A stretch of 9,399 bases of DNA from an uncultured Eubacteriales bacterium (GCA_902803725.1 CADCRD010000146.1:1-9399); one strand, 5' to 3'. Positions 1 through 6,485 are shown, counted from the first letter of the stretch. Numbers and translations: made by a program. The notes: generated by a model not told the origin, from the sequence alone.

Positions 1-72
1 AAAAAAAATCGGGCTGTTCTGTTTAACGGGATCTGCATTATAACCTTCACAGTCAGCGATAAGGAGGGCACA

Positions 73-867
73 ATGATATACGATTATCATACACACACAA
101 TTTTTTCAGAAGACTCTGAGGCGCCTGTCGACTCAATGATCGAAAGGGCGATAGACACAGGGATCGCTGAACTTGCCATAACTGATCACTATGATCCTGA
201 TTATCCTGATCCGAACTACGAGTTCGTTCCCGATTTTCCGGAATATCACAAAATGCTGATTGAAAAGCAGCAGGAATATGCGGGCAGGATCAAGATCGTA
301 AAGGGCATCGAGATCGGCATCCAGGATGGCGAAACTCTGGAAAAGTGCAGGGCTGAGGCGGCCGCTTTTGATTATGACTATATAATCGGATCGTTCCATT
401 GCTTTTGCGGGTATGATCTTTACACGGCGGATTATAACAGTATGAATGAAAAAGAAGTCCTCCCGGATTTTTACAAATATATGCTTACCTGCCTTTCAAA
501 GTTCAAAGACTATGACGTTATCGGGCATTTTAATGTAGTCGACCGTTATGTGCCGTTCGAGCTGGATTATTCTGACTGCATGGATATCTGTGAGGCTGTT
601 ATAAAGATGGCAGTTGAGGACGGAAAGGGTATTGAAATCAATACGTCGAGCTTTCGTTATGGCATGGGAGACCGCACACATGCGGCCGGAGAGTTCCTTC
701 AGATGTATCATGATTTGGGCGGAGAGATCGTGACTATCGGCTCGGATGCTCACAGGCCGGAGGATCTGGGGCATGAATACGAGCGCGCAGCTGAAATTTT
801 AAGAAGCCACGGCTTCAGATATCTGGCGACATTTGAGAACAGAAAACCGAATATGATCAGACTATAA
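73..867 (+). CDS. PHP-family histidinol-phosphatase-like protein (HisK/HisJ type)
   Basis: This 264-residue protein is probably a metal-dependent phosphoesterase of the PHP superfamily, closest in layout to the monofunctional histidinol-phosphatase that removes phosphate from L-histidinol phosphate in histidine synthesis. The metal ligands expected for the fold are visible: HTH at residues 6-8, D14, the DH pair at 38-39, E80 in KGIEIG, H109 in GSFH, H152 in IGH, and the GSDAH motif at 223-227. The length fits the family (about 260-280). The start is fixed by AAGGAGG at 61-67, five bases before the ATG. The gene ends with two in-frame stops in tandem, TAA then TAG at 868-870. No other histidine gene is visible nearby, so the substrate is inferred from family resemblance; another PHP phosphatase substrate is possible. 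The 72 bases upstream show no convincing promoter, so the gene may be transcribed with genes outside the window. Confidence 0.85.
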   Translation: MIYDYHTHTIFSEDSEAPVDSMIERAIDTGIAELAITDHYDPDYPDPNYEFVPDFPEYHKMLIEKQQEYAGRIKIVKGIEIGIQDGETLEKCRAEAAAFDYDYIIGSFHCFCGYDLYTADYNSMNEKEVLPDFYKYMLTCLSKFKDYDVIGHFNVVDRYVPFELDYSDCMDICEAVIKMAVEDGKGIEINTSSFRYGMGDRTHAAGEFLQMYHDLGGEIVTIGSDAHRPEDLGHEYERAAEILRSHGFRYLATFENRKPNMIRL

Positions 868-870
868 TAG

Positions 871-924
871 AAAACCCCGCGTTTGAAGATAAGGTATCAT
901 ATCAGATGACGCGGGGGTATTTTT
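871..924. terminator. Bidirectional terminator between convergent genes
   Basis: CCCCGCGT (875-882) pairs with ACGCGGGG (909-916) around a 26-base loop that can form a small inner stem, GATA (888-891) with TATC (900-903). On the plus strand the stem is followed by TATTTTT, and on the minus strand by TTTT. It lies between the converging ends of the PHP gene and thioredoxin, so it can end both transcripts. Confidence 0.8.
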
Positions 925-954
925 ATAGAATGCAGTCAAATGTTTCAGAACATC

Positions 955-1260
955 TTACAGCATTGAAAGGATCGCTTCTTTCGGAACTGCGCCTACCTGC
1001 TTGTTCGCAAGCTCACCATCTTTGAATACCATCAGAGTAGGGATGGACATTACTGCAAACTGTGCTGCCAGTTCCTGCTCTTCGTCAACATTTACTTTTC
1101 CTACTATGATGCCGTCGTTTTCGGCGGCGATCTCATCAACGATCGGGCTTACCATTCTGCAGGGTCCGCACCATGTTGCCCAGAAGTCAAGCAAAACCGG
1201 CTTTTCAGCTTTCAGAACTTCTGCTTCGAAATTATCTTTTGTTATTGTCTTTACTTCCAT
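955..1260 (-). CDS. trxA: Thioredoxin
   Basis: A 101-residue cytoplasmic thioredoxin that reduces protein disulfides using electrons from thioredoxin reductase. The redox site WCGPC is at residues 30-34, with catalytic cysteines at 31 and 34. It also has the buried acidic D25 in LLDFWA, the cis-proline P74 in MSIPT, and the usual beta-alpha-beta pattern. It is slightly shorter than the typical 103-108 residues, which is common in Clostridia. The start is set by AGGAGG (1269-1274 on the complement), eight bases from the ATG. No thioredoxin reductase gene is next to it. A near-palindromic cre-type box touches the ribosome binding site, suggesting control by a LacI/CcpA-family regulator. The gene is divergent from hemW and convergent with the PHP gene, so it is probably monocistronic. 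Confidence 0.96.
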   Translation of the reverse strand: MEVKTITKDNFEAEVLKAEKPVLLDFWATWCGPCRMVSPIVDEIAAENDGIIVGKVNVDEEQELAAQFAVMSIPTLMVFKDGELANKQVGAVPKEAILSML

Positions 1261-1273
1261 TTTGTTTTCCTCC

Positions 1274-1287
1274 TGTAAACGCTTACA
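1274..1287. promoter_or_regulatory. CcpA-type cre operator in the trxA leader
   Basis: TGTAAACGCTTACA fits the catabolite-responsive element consensus TGWAARCGYTWNCW at every position. Its complement, TGTAAGCGTTTACA, also fits. It is nearly a perfect palindrome with a central CG, as expected for LacI/GalR-family regulators. It shares one base with the trxA ribosome binding site and lies downstream of any trxA promoter, so a bound regulator would block elongation. The match is seen directly; binding by CcpA is inferred. Confidence 0.6.
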
Positions 1288-1344
1288 TAGTTATGATCAG
1301 CTTTTTCATTTTAATATGTTATTTAATATATTGACTGGTGTTTA

Positions 1345-1373
1345 TTGATTATAACTTTGTTTCGGATCATAAT
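1345..1373 (+). promoter_or_regulatory. Possible distal hemW promoter
   Basis: TTGATT (1345-1350), 17 bases, then CATAAT (1368-1373) is a reasonable sigma-A-like pair pointing toward hemW. It overlaps the possible trxA promoter on the other strand. A transcript from here would carry a leader of about 155 bases in which I see no recognised RNA element. The proximal site at 1491-1505 is the stronger candidate. Confidence 0.25.
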
Positions 1374-1376
1374 CTA
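1348..1376 (-). promoter_or_regulatory. Possible trxA promoter
   Basis: On the complement, a perfect TATAAT (1348-1353) stands 17 bases from TAGATT (1371-1376), a weak -35 match. Transcription would start near 1341 and give a leader of about 80 bases containing the cre box. The -10 is good but the -35 is poor. AT-rich alternatives closer to the gene cannot be excluded. Confidence 0.35.
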
Positions 1377-1490
1377 CATTTTTCTTATAGATACGGATTA
1401 CCACAAAAGAGGGATTTCAAACAGGGAAATAACAGTTTTGATGTGAGATCAATATCTGAATTATGATCGAATATGGATGAAATAAATTCC

Positions 1491-1505
1491 TGATTGATAT
1501 ATAAT
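1491..1505 (+). promoter_or_regulatory. Proximal hemW promoter core (shared 15-base block)
   Basis: TGATTGATATATAAT ends in a perfect -10 hexamer (TATAAT, 1500-1505), 31 bases before the hemW ATG, with the ribosome binding site in between. No good -35 lies 16-18 bases upstream (1477-1482 reads ATGAAA). The same 15 bases occur in front of rarA at 6464-6478, which supports a real promoter or operator element rather than random AT-rich sequence. Confidence 0.55.
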
Positions 1506-1536
1506 TTGCTGTATCGGGGACAGGAGCGAATAAAGT

Positions 1537-2742
1537 ATGGCAGGTAAAATATCAATGAGTGAAAAGCTGGGACTTTATATACATATACCATTTTGCGAGA
1601 GAAAGTGCCGTTATTGCGGCTTTCTGTCGTTTCCGGGATTTGGTGAAGAGCTGTATGAAAGATATACAGCGGCTCTATGCAAAGAGATAAGCGGATACAA
1701 CGAAAAATTCAGCAGCATCTATACTCCTGATACAATATTCATTGGAGGAGGAACGCCTTCACTTCTTGATGGTGAAAAAATCAAAAGGATCATGGACTGC
1801 ATACGAGACAGTTTCTTTTCGGGACAAGGAGCTGCGGATGACGGTAAAAGCGCAGATGATATTGAGGTCACTATCGAGAGCAATCCCAATTCGCTGACAT
1901 ACGAAAAACTTGCGGCTTACAGGCAGGCCGGGATAAACAGACTTTCTATGGGTGCTCAGTCAATGAATGACAGGATACTGGACTCTTTGGGCAGGGTGCA
2001 CCAAAGCAGTGATGTCGGCAGGGCTTTTGAGCAGGCGCGAAAAGCAGGCTTTGAAAATATCAATATCGATCTGATGTTCGGTGTTCCTGAGCAAACTCTG
2101 AAAGACGTGCTGGAGTCTGTAAGCAGTATAATAGAAATGAAGCCGGAGCACATTTCGCTCTACGGTCTGCAGCTTGAGGAGGACACGATTTTTTACGAGG
2201 AGTACAAGAGCGGGATACTGGATGTGCCTGACGAGAAAGAAGAAAGCAGGATGTATCACGCGGCGGCGGATCTGCTGAGGCAGGGCGGATATGACCATTA
2301 TGAGATATCGAACTGGGCTCTTTCCGGATATGAGTGCCGGCACAATCTTAAATACTGGAGCATGAAAGACTATCTCGGCGCCGGTCCGGGAGCGCATTCA
2401 TACATCAAAGGAAGCCGCAGCAAGAATGTGGACCGTCTGGATGATTATCTGGATCTGATCGAGAGCGGCCGTTCAGCGACTGACCAGAGATCTTATGTCT
2501 TTGACTCAAAAGAAGATGCAATGGGTATTTTTGTCTTCACGGCGCTGAGGACCAGGCAGGGAGTGGACACCCGGGCTTTCGAAGAGCGTTTTGGCGAATC
2601 GTTCTTTCGTGTATATAAGGACAGGGCTGAACTGATAAAGAAATATATAGACGAAGGTCTGATGTTCCTCTCCGGAAGCCGGCTGGCTCTGACGGAGCAG
2701 GGCATCGATGTCTCCAATGATATAATGAGCGAATTCGTGTAA
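1537..2742 (+). CDS. hemW: Heme chaperone HemW (radical SAM, HemN-like)
   Basis: A 401-residue radical SAM protein of the HemW group, often misannotated as oxygen-independent coproporphyrinogen oxidase. HemW proteins bind heme and deliver it to target enzymes. Visible in order: YIHIPFC with the 4Fe-4S ligands C20, C24 and C27; GGGTPS (70-75); ESNP (114-117); NRLSMGAQS (134-142); DLMFGVPEQT (178-187); the family block YEISNW through CRHNLKYW to AGPGAHSY (255-289); and a winged-helix-like HemN C-terminal region. GF after the last cluster cysteine, rather than a fourth cysteine as in HemN, favours HemW. A hydrophilic, acidic insert sits near residues 94-108. The start at 1537 has AGGAG at 1522-1526; the in-frame ATG at 1555 lacks one. 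In many Firmicutes hemW neighbours lepA or hrcA, but here glpK follows after 33 bases. Whether it retains any coproporphyrinogen oxidase activity cannot be judged from sequence. Confidence 0.92.
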   Translation: MAGKISMSEKLGLYIHIPFCERKCRYCGFLSFPGFGEELYERYTAALCKEISGYNEKFSSIYTPDTIFIGGGTPSLLDGEKIKRIMDCIRDSFFSGQGAADDGKSADDIEVTIESNPNSLTYEKLAAYRQAGINRLSMGAQSMNDRILDSLGRVHQSSDVGRAFEQARKAGFENINIDLMFGVPEQTLKDVLESVSSIIEMKPEHISLYGLQLEEDTIFYEEYKSGILDVPDEKEESRMYHAAADLLRQGGYDHYEISNWALSGYECRHNLKYWSMKDYLGAGPGAHSYIKGSRSKNVDRLDDYLDLIESGRSATDQRSYVFDSKEDAMGIFVFTALRTRQGVDTRAFEERFGESFFRVYKDRAELIKKYIDEGLMFLSGSRLALTEQGIDVSNDIMSEFV

Positions 2743-2761
2743 AAGTTTCATACAACCGTGA

Positions 2762-2768
2762 AAGGAGA
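2762..2768 (+). promoter_or_regulatory. Ribosome binding site that fixes the glpK start
   Basis: AAGGAGA stands seven bases before the ATG at 2776. An in-frame GTG at 2758 would put this site inside the coding region and has no site of its own, so 2776 is the better start. Confidence 0.85.
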
Positions 2769-2775
2769 AATACTG

Positions 2776-4272
2776 ATGGAAAAATACATTATGGCGCTGG
2801 ATCAGGGGACGACAAGTTCCCGATGCATCATCTATGATCACAGCGGTGAGATCAAAAGCTCAGCACAAAAAGAATACGAGCAGATCTACCCGCAGCCGGG
2901 CTGGGTGGAACATGATCCTATGGTGATCTGGTCGACGCAGCTGTCGGTTGCTAAGGAAGCGATGGCGCTCATCGGTATCACACATGAAAAGATCGCGGCG
3001 ATCGGTATAACAAATCAGAGAGAGACGACTATTGTATGGGACAGGGAGACCGGAAAACCCGTTTATAATGCTATAGTTTGGCAGTGCCGCAGAACTGCGG
3101 GATACTGCGATGAACTGATAGAAAAAGGATACAAAGACATGATCCGTGAAAAGACGGGACTGATAATCGATCCTTACTTTTCCGGGACAAAGCTCAAGTG
3201 GATCCTTGATAACGTTGAGGGAGCCAGACAAAAGGCTGAAGATGGCAGGCTGCTGTTCGGCACTGTAGAGACTTGGCTCATATGGAATCTGACAGAAGGT
3301 GCTGTTCATGCCACGGATTATTCAAACGCCGCCAGAACGATGATGTTCAATATCCACACTCTGGAATGGGATAAAGAGATACTTGAACTTCTGGATATTC
3401 CCGTGCAGATGCTGCCTGTGCCGAGACCATCAAGCGGAATTTTCGGGTACACAGATGTGGATGTGATGGGAGGAGAAGTTCCGGTCAGCGGTGCAGCCGG
3501 TGATCAGCAGGCAGCATTGTTCGGACAGACATGCTTTGAGGCCGGTGAAAGCAAAATGACTTATGGGACGGGCGGATTTATGCTGATGAACACAGGCAGC
3601 AGAGCGGTCGATTCTGATAACGGACTGCTGACAACGATAGCCTGGGGTTTTGGTGATGATGCGAAAAATGTGACATATGCGCTGGAAGGTTCAGTCTTCA
3701 TTGCCGGTGCGGCGATCCAATGGCTGCGTGATGAAGTGGGTTTTCTGACGGATGCCCCTCAATCTGAGAAAATAGCTATGTCTGTTGAAGATACAGCCGG
3801 AGTTTACGTTGTTCCTGCTTTTACCGGTTTGGGAGCTCCGTACTGGGATCAGTATGCGAGAGGTGCGATTTTCGGCCTGACCAGAGGAGCAGGAAAGGAG
3901 CATATTGTACGGGCAACACTTGAATCGCTGGCTTATCAGACATGTGATCTTGCCGGTGCAATGCAGGCCGATCTTGGTGCAGCTTTGCCGCAGCTGAATG
4001 TTGACGGCGGAGCCAGTGCCAATGACTTTCTGATGCAGTTTCAGTCTGACATAATGAGACTGCCTGTAGTAAGACCGAAGATCATTGAAACTACTTCTCT
4101 TGGTGCCGCTTATCTGGCAGGTCTGGCCACAGGTTACTGGGGCAGCCTTGAGGATATAAAACAAAATGCCGGGACAGACCGGGTGTTCATGCCTGAAATG
4201 CCGGAAGAGGAATGCTCTGAAAGACTGGAAAAATGGACTATGGCAGTGAGAGCAGCGAGAGTGTTCCGATAA
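2776..4272 (+). CDS. glpK: Glycerol kinase
   Basis: A 498-residue FGGY-family kinase that phosphorylates glycerol to sn-glycerol 3-phosphate in the cytoplasm. Length matches known GlpK proteins (about 495-505). Seen in order: the phosphate-binding loop DQGTTSSR (9-16), NQRET (80-84), VWQCRR (102-107), the FGGY signature region with GDQQAALFGQ, whose D243 is the expected catalytic base, YGTGGFML in the second domain, PAFTGLGAPYWD, and GGASANDFLMQFQ near the C-terminus. The segment carrying the HPr-phosphorylated histidine in many Firmicutes GlpK proteins reads DVMGGEVP here, with aspartate (about residue 229) in its place. PTS activation is therefore unlikely. It is probably cotranscribed with hemW. 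No glycerol facilitator or glycerol-3-phosphate dehydrogenase is adjacent, and no intrinsic terminator follows before the lysine leader. Confidence 0.97.
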   Translation: MEKYIMALDQGTTSSRCIIYDHSGEIKSSAQKEYEQIYPQPGWVEHDPMVIWSTQLSVAKEAMALIGITHEKIAAIGITNQRETTIVWDRETGKPVYNAIVWQCRRTAGYCDELIEKGYKDMIREKTGLIIDPYFSGTKLKWILDNVEGARQKAEDGRLLFGTVETWLIWNLTEGAVHATDYSNAARTMMFNIHTLEWDKEILELLDIPVQMLPVPRPSSGIFGYTDVDVMGGEVPVSGAAGDQQAALFGQTCFEAGESKMTYGTGGFMLMNTGSRAVDSDNGLLTTIAWGFGDDAKNVTYALEGSVFIAGAAIQWLRDEVGFLTDAPQSEKIAMSVEDTAGVYVVPAFTGLGAPYWDQYARGAIFGLTRGAGKEHIVRATLESLAYQTCDLAGAMQADLGAALPQLNVDGGASANDFLMQFQSDIMRLPVVRPKIIETTSLGAAYLAGLATGYWGSLEDIKQNAGTDRVFMPEMPEEECSERLEKWTMAVRAARVFR

Positions 4273-4275
4273 TAC

Positions 4276-4304
4276 TTGACAACATTTATAATTAGGGTTA
4301 ACAT
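4276..4304 (+). promoter_or_regulatory. Promoter of the lysine riboswitch transcript
   Basis: A perfect -35 TTGACA (4276-4281), a 17-base spacer and TAACAT (4299-4304) predict a start near 4311, just before the aptamer's first helix at 4317. The -35 begins only three bases after the glpK stop codon. Position relative to the riboswitch strongly supports it. Confidence 0.8.
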
Positions 4305-4314
4305 ACATACAATT

Positions 4315-4486
4315 GAGATAGAGGCTGCGCCTTATCATCAGTAGCATTTTCCCGGAGGCACCTGCTGTGCCGGAAATGTGAAAGGGAAGGGCGCCGAGGC
4401 CGGATACCGGAGCAGGCCGGTGTCAAGGCTGGGCGGACGGAATAATATCTGTCCGACTGTCGCATGAACATGCGGGGAGCTATCCT
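4315..4486 (+). promoter_or_regulatory. Lysine riboswitch aptamer (L box)
   Basis: The five-helix lysine aptamer can be drawn by eye. P1 is GATAG (4317-4321) with CTATC (4480-4484). P2 base is GCGCC (4327-4331) with GGCGC (4390-4394); the P2 arm holds the AGTA loop-E-like segment and ends in GGCAC/GTGCC (4357-4361/4367-4371). P3 is 4403-4410 with 4417-4424. P4 is CGGAC/GTCCG (4434-4438/4451-4455). P5 is CGCAT/ATGCG (4461-4465/4470-4474). Loop L2 CTGCT (4362-4366) is perfectly complementary to loop L3 AGCAG (4411-4415), the kissing contact known for this class. Conserved core strings GAGGCTGCG, TGAAAGGG, GCGCCGAGG, AAGGCTG and GGAGCTATC match the family pattern. It is known to bind L-lysine and, with the downstream terminator, to repress when lysine is plentiful. 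Confidence 0.96.
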
Positions 4487-4509
4487 TGATAAGATTTTTT
4501 GATCATCGG

Positions 4510-4538
4510 GCGGCTCTTTGATGTGAGCCGCTTTTTTT
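4510..4538 (+). terminator. Riboswitch-controlled intrinsic terminator
   Basis: GCGGCTC (4510-4516) pairs perfectly with GAGCCGC (4525-4531) around an eight-base loop, followed by seven T (4532-4538). A competing antiterminator can be drawn: GAGC (4477-4480) with GCTC (4513-4516), CC (4484-4485) with GG (4508-4509), and TGAT (4487-4490) with ATCA (4502-4505). That pairing uses both the 3' strand of P1 and the 5' arm of the terminator. Lysine stabilising P1 would therefore free the terminator, giving an OFF switch by transcription termination. The terminator is seen directly; the switching is inferred. Confidence 0.92.
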
Positions 4539-4552
4539 ATCCGGGATTTCGA

Positions 4553-4580
4553 ACCGGGAAGACTCTTCATTGAGCCCGGT
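4553..4580 (+). other. GC-rich hairpin in the read-through leader
   Basis: ACCGGG (4553-4558) pairs with CCCGGT (4575-4580), and an inner CTC/GAG stem (4563-4565/4572-4574) lengthens it. A smaller alternative, CCGG (4541-4544) with CCGG (4554-4557), would compete. No T-run follows, so it is not a terminator. It is present only in transcripts that escape the riboswitch terminator. Its role is unknown; it could protect the 5' end of the mRNA or simply space the leader. Confidence 0.45.
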
Positions 4581-4610
4581 CTCTTAGTTGGGGCGGGAAA
4601 TTTCATGACC

Positions 4611-4627
4611 TGATCTTTTAAAGATCA
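4611..4627. repeat. Perfect inverted repeat upstream of the transporter gene
   Basis: TGATCTTT (4611-4618) and AAAGATCA (4620-4627) are exact inverted copies separated by one base. The tight centre suits a dimeric protein operator better than an RNA hairpin, though a six-pair stem with a five-base loop is possible. It lies about 65 bases before the start codon. No regulator is identified. Confidence 0.4.
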
Positions 4628-4691
4628 AAGCTCTTATGATCTCAATTCGCAATATTATTTTTTCTATACGAACAAGGAGGAGGTTCGGATA

Positions 4692-6329
4692 ATGAAGAAC
4701 AGAATTTTGGTTCTCTGCGGAGCACTTATGATCGCGCTGATGCCGGTCATGGCGTTTGCTGCAGAGAAAGAAGCACCCAAGCCGGCACTCTATGCCACAG
4801 GCTGGGCTGTGCTGCCGCCGCTGATAGCTATCGCGCTGGCACTTATTACAAAGGAAGTATACAGCTCATTGTTCCTGGGTGTTCTGGCAGGAGGTATTCT
4901 TTATGCAGGCGCTGATTTCGACGGCATACTGAATCATGTATTTGAAGATGGATTAGTTGCTTCTCTTTCTGATTCATGGAATGTCGGCATCCTGATATTC
5001 CTGGTCTTTCTGGGGATCATCGTTGCTATGATGAATCTTTCAGGCGGAAGCGCAGCGTTCGGCCGCTGGGCAGCGACAAAGATCAAAACGAGAGCAGGTG
5101 CTCAGAGATCAACTGTACTGCTGGGTATCCTGATATTCATTGACGACTATTTTAACTGTCTTACAGTAGGCAGCGTAATGAGACCGCTTACGGATGAATA
5201 TAATATCTCAAGAGCCAAGCTGGCTTATCTGATAGATGCCACAGCTGCTCCTGTATGTATCATCGCGCCGATCTCGTCATGGGCTGCGGCAGTCAGCGGA
5301 TTCGTCGAAGGTCAGAACGGATTGACTGTATTTATCCGTGCCATCCCGTATAATTTCTATGCACTTCTGACGATAGTAATGATGTTTGCGATCATAGGAA
5401 TGAAGTTTGAATATGGCAAAATGGCCAGATTCGAAAAGAACGCTTCTGAAAAAGGTGATATTTTCACGATCAGGGATGAAGGAGCTGCACGTAATGCAGA
5501 TGATAATTCTCCGATCAATGAAAACGGCAGGGTCATCGATCTGGTCGTTCCGATCATCATCCTTATAATCAGCTGCCTCATAGGTATGATCTACACGGGC
5601 GATTTCTTCGGAAAAGCCGGCTTTATCGAAGCCTTCGGCAATTCTGACGCGTCAGTTGGTCTGGTACTGGGCAGCGGCGTTGCACTGATACTGATCGTTA
5701 TTTTCTACTCTGTACGCAGAGTTCTTGGTTTCAAAAAATGCATGGACTGTGTTCCGGAAGGATTCAAAGCAATGGTATCTCCGATCGCTATCCTGACTCT
5801 GGCATGGTCACTTAAAGGTATGACAGACAGCCTTGGTCTCTCGGATTTCGTAAAGAAAATGATAGGAGACAACGGCGGTTCATGGATGTCACTGCTCCCG
5901 GCTATAATCTTTGTAATAGCAGTTGTGCTGGCGTTTGCTTCCGGCACATCATGGGGAACATTCGGTATGCTGATCCCGATAGCTATCGCGGCAACACAGA
6001 ATGCACCTGAGCTTATGTACATATCTATCTCAGCCTGCATGGCCGGTGCTGTATGCGGCGACCACTGCTCACCGATTTCCGATACAACGATCATGTCATC
6101 CGCAGGCGCGGGAGTAAATCATATCGCCCACGTTGAAACTCAGCTGCCATACGCATTTACAGTTGCCTTTGTTTCGTTTGTGACATACATCTTCGCAGGA
6201 TTTATAAAAACTTGGTTCATCGCACTGCCTATCGGCATTGTGCTCATGATACTAACTCTTGTGGTCATCAAGAAGACTATAGGCACACCGATAAGTCAGG
6301 ATGCAGCAGCTGTCGGTACGGAAAAATAG
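4692..6329 (+). CDS. NhaC-family transporter, probable lysine permease (LysW type)
   Basis: A 545-residue polytopic membrane protein of the Na+/H+ antiporter NhaC superfamily. About 11-13 hydrophobic segments are visible, for example near residues 38-52, 58-73, 98-116, 142-158, 178-200, 215-237, 281-301, 322-341, 400-418, 421-434, 441-456, 485-504 and 509-526. Family motifs include FIDDYFNCLTVGSVMRPLTDEY (split near 149-170), APVCIIAPISSW (186-197) and GDHCSPISDTT (456-466). Residues 1-23 look like a Sec signal peptide ending AFA, before a short charged stretch. AGGAGGAGG at 4675-4683 sets the ATG. The upstream lysine riboswitch makes lysine the likely substrate: NhaC-superfamily proteins under L-box control were proposed as lysine transporters and named LysW. 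Sodium or proton coupling is expected from the family. A plain Na+/H+ antiporter is the alternative, but the riboswitch argues against it. It is monocistronic, ending at a strong terminator. Confidence 0.88.
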   Translation: MKNRILVLCGALMIALMPVMAFAAEKEAPKPALYATGWAVLPPLIAIALALITKEVYSSLFLGVLAGGILYAGADFDGILNHVFEDGLVASLSDSWNVGILIFLVFLGIIVAMMNLSGGSAAFGRWAATKIKTRAGAQRSTVLLGILIFIDDYFNCLTVGSVMRPLTDEYNISRAKLAYLIDATAAPVCIIAPISSWAAAVSGFVEGQNGLTVFIRAIPYNFYALLTIVMMFAIIGMKFEYGKMARFEKNASEKGDIFTIRDEGAARNADDNSPINENGRVIDLVVPIIILIISCLIGMIYTGDFFGKAGFIEAFGNSDASVGLVLGSGVALILIVIFYSVRRVLGFKKCMDCVPEGFKAMVSPIAILTLAWSLKGMTDSLGLSDFVKKMIGDNGGSWMSLLPAIIFVIAVVLAFASGTSWGTFGMLIPIAIAATQNAPELMYISISACMAGAVCGDHCSPISDTTIMSSAGAGVNHIAHVETQLPYAFTVAFVSFVTYIFAGFIKTWFIALPIGIVLMILTLVVIKKTIGTPISQDAAAVGTEK

Positions 6330-6347
6330 AATCTATTTAAGTTTTAC

Positions 6348-6377
6348 AAAAAATGGTGACTTAGCCACCATTTTTTT
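6348..6377 (+). terminator. Intrinsic terminator of the transporter gene
   Basis: TGGTG (6354-6358) pairs with CACCA (6366-6370), extended by six A pairing with T, around a seven-base loop and running into seven T. It lies 18 bases after the stop codon. The A/T flanks make it potentially bidirectional, but no gene converges from the right. Confidence 0.88.
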
Positions 6378-6463
6378 GTGTTTTGATCCGGGTACTGAAA
6401 TCATGTCATTTTACTTTGCCTGAACTAAGAGAGAACAAAAATCATTCTGTTCCAATTGACAGT

Positions 6464-6478
6464 TGATTGATATATAAT
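6464..6478 (+). promoter_or_regulatory. rarA promoter core (shared 15-base block)
   Basis: TGATTGATATATAAT, identical to 1491-1505 upstream of hemW, ends in TATAAT at 6473-6478. The best-spaced -35 (6450-6455) reads TTCCAA, a weak match. A consensus TTGACA at 6456-6461 is only 11 bases from the -10, too close for a normal pair. Transcription would begin around 6485-6486, at the rarA ATG. Confidence 0.6.
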
Positions 6479-6485
6479 AGTGGAC

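Noticed and set aside
1..8. Run of eight A at the left edge as a minus-strand terminator tail
   Set aside because: No inverted repeat stands next to it within the window, and the rest would lie outside.
17..44. Possible promoter for the PHP gene (TTCTGT, 16 bases, TATAAC)
   Set aside because: The -35 match is poor and the window edge removes context; the gene may be read from an upstream promoter.
1438..1452. FNR-like inverted repeat TTGAT-N5-ATCAA upstream of hemW
   Set aside because: The FNR/CRP-type site needs a four-base spacer; here it is five. It is also distant from a supported -35, so it is probably chance.
3691..4347. Long antisense open frame within glpK (218 codons)
   Set aside because: It lies opposite a well-supported glycerol kinase, shows no recognisable motif, and lacks a good ribosome binding site. 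The same applies to the 227-codon antisense frame opposite rarA (7116-7799).
6456..6478. TTGACA with TATAAT before rarA as a classic promoter pair
   Set aside because: The spacer is only 11 bases, too short for a standard sigma-A promoter; the -10 is kept but this -35 is not assigned to it.
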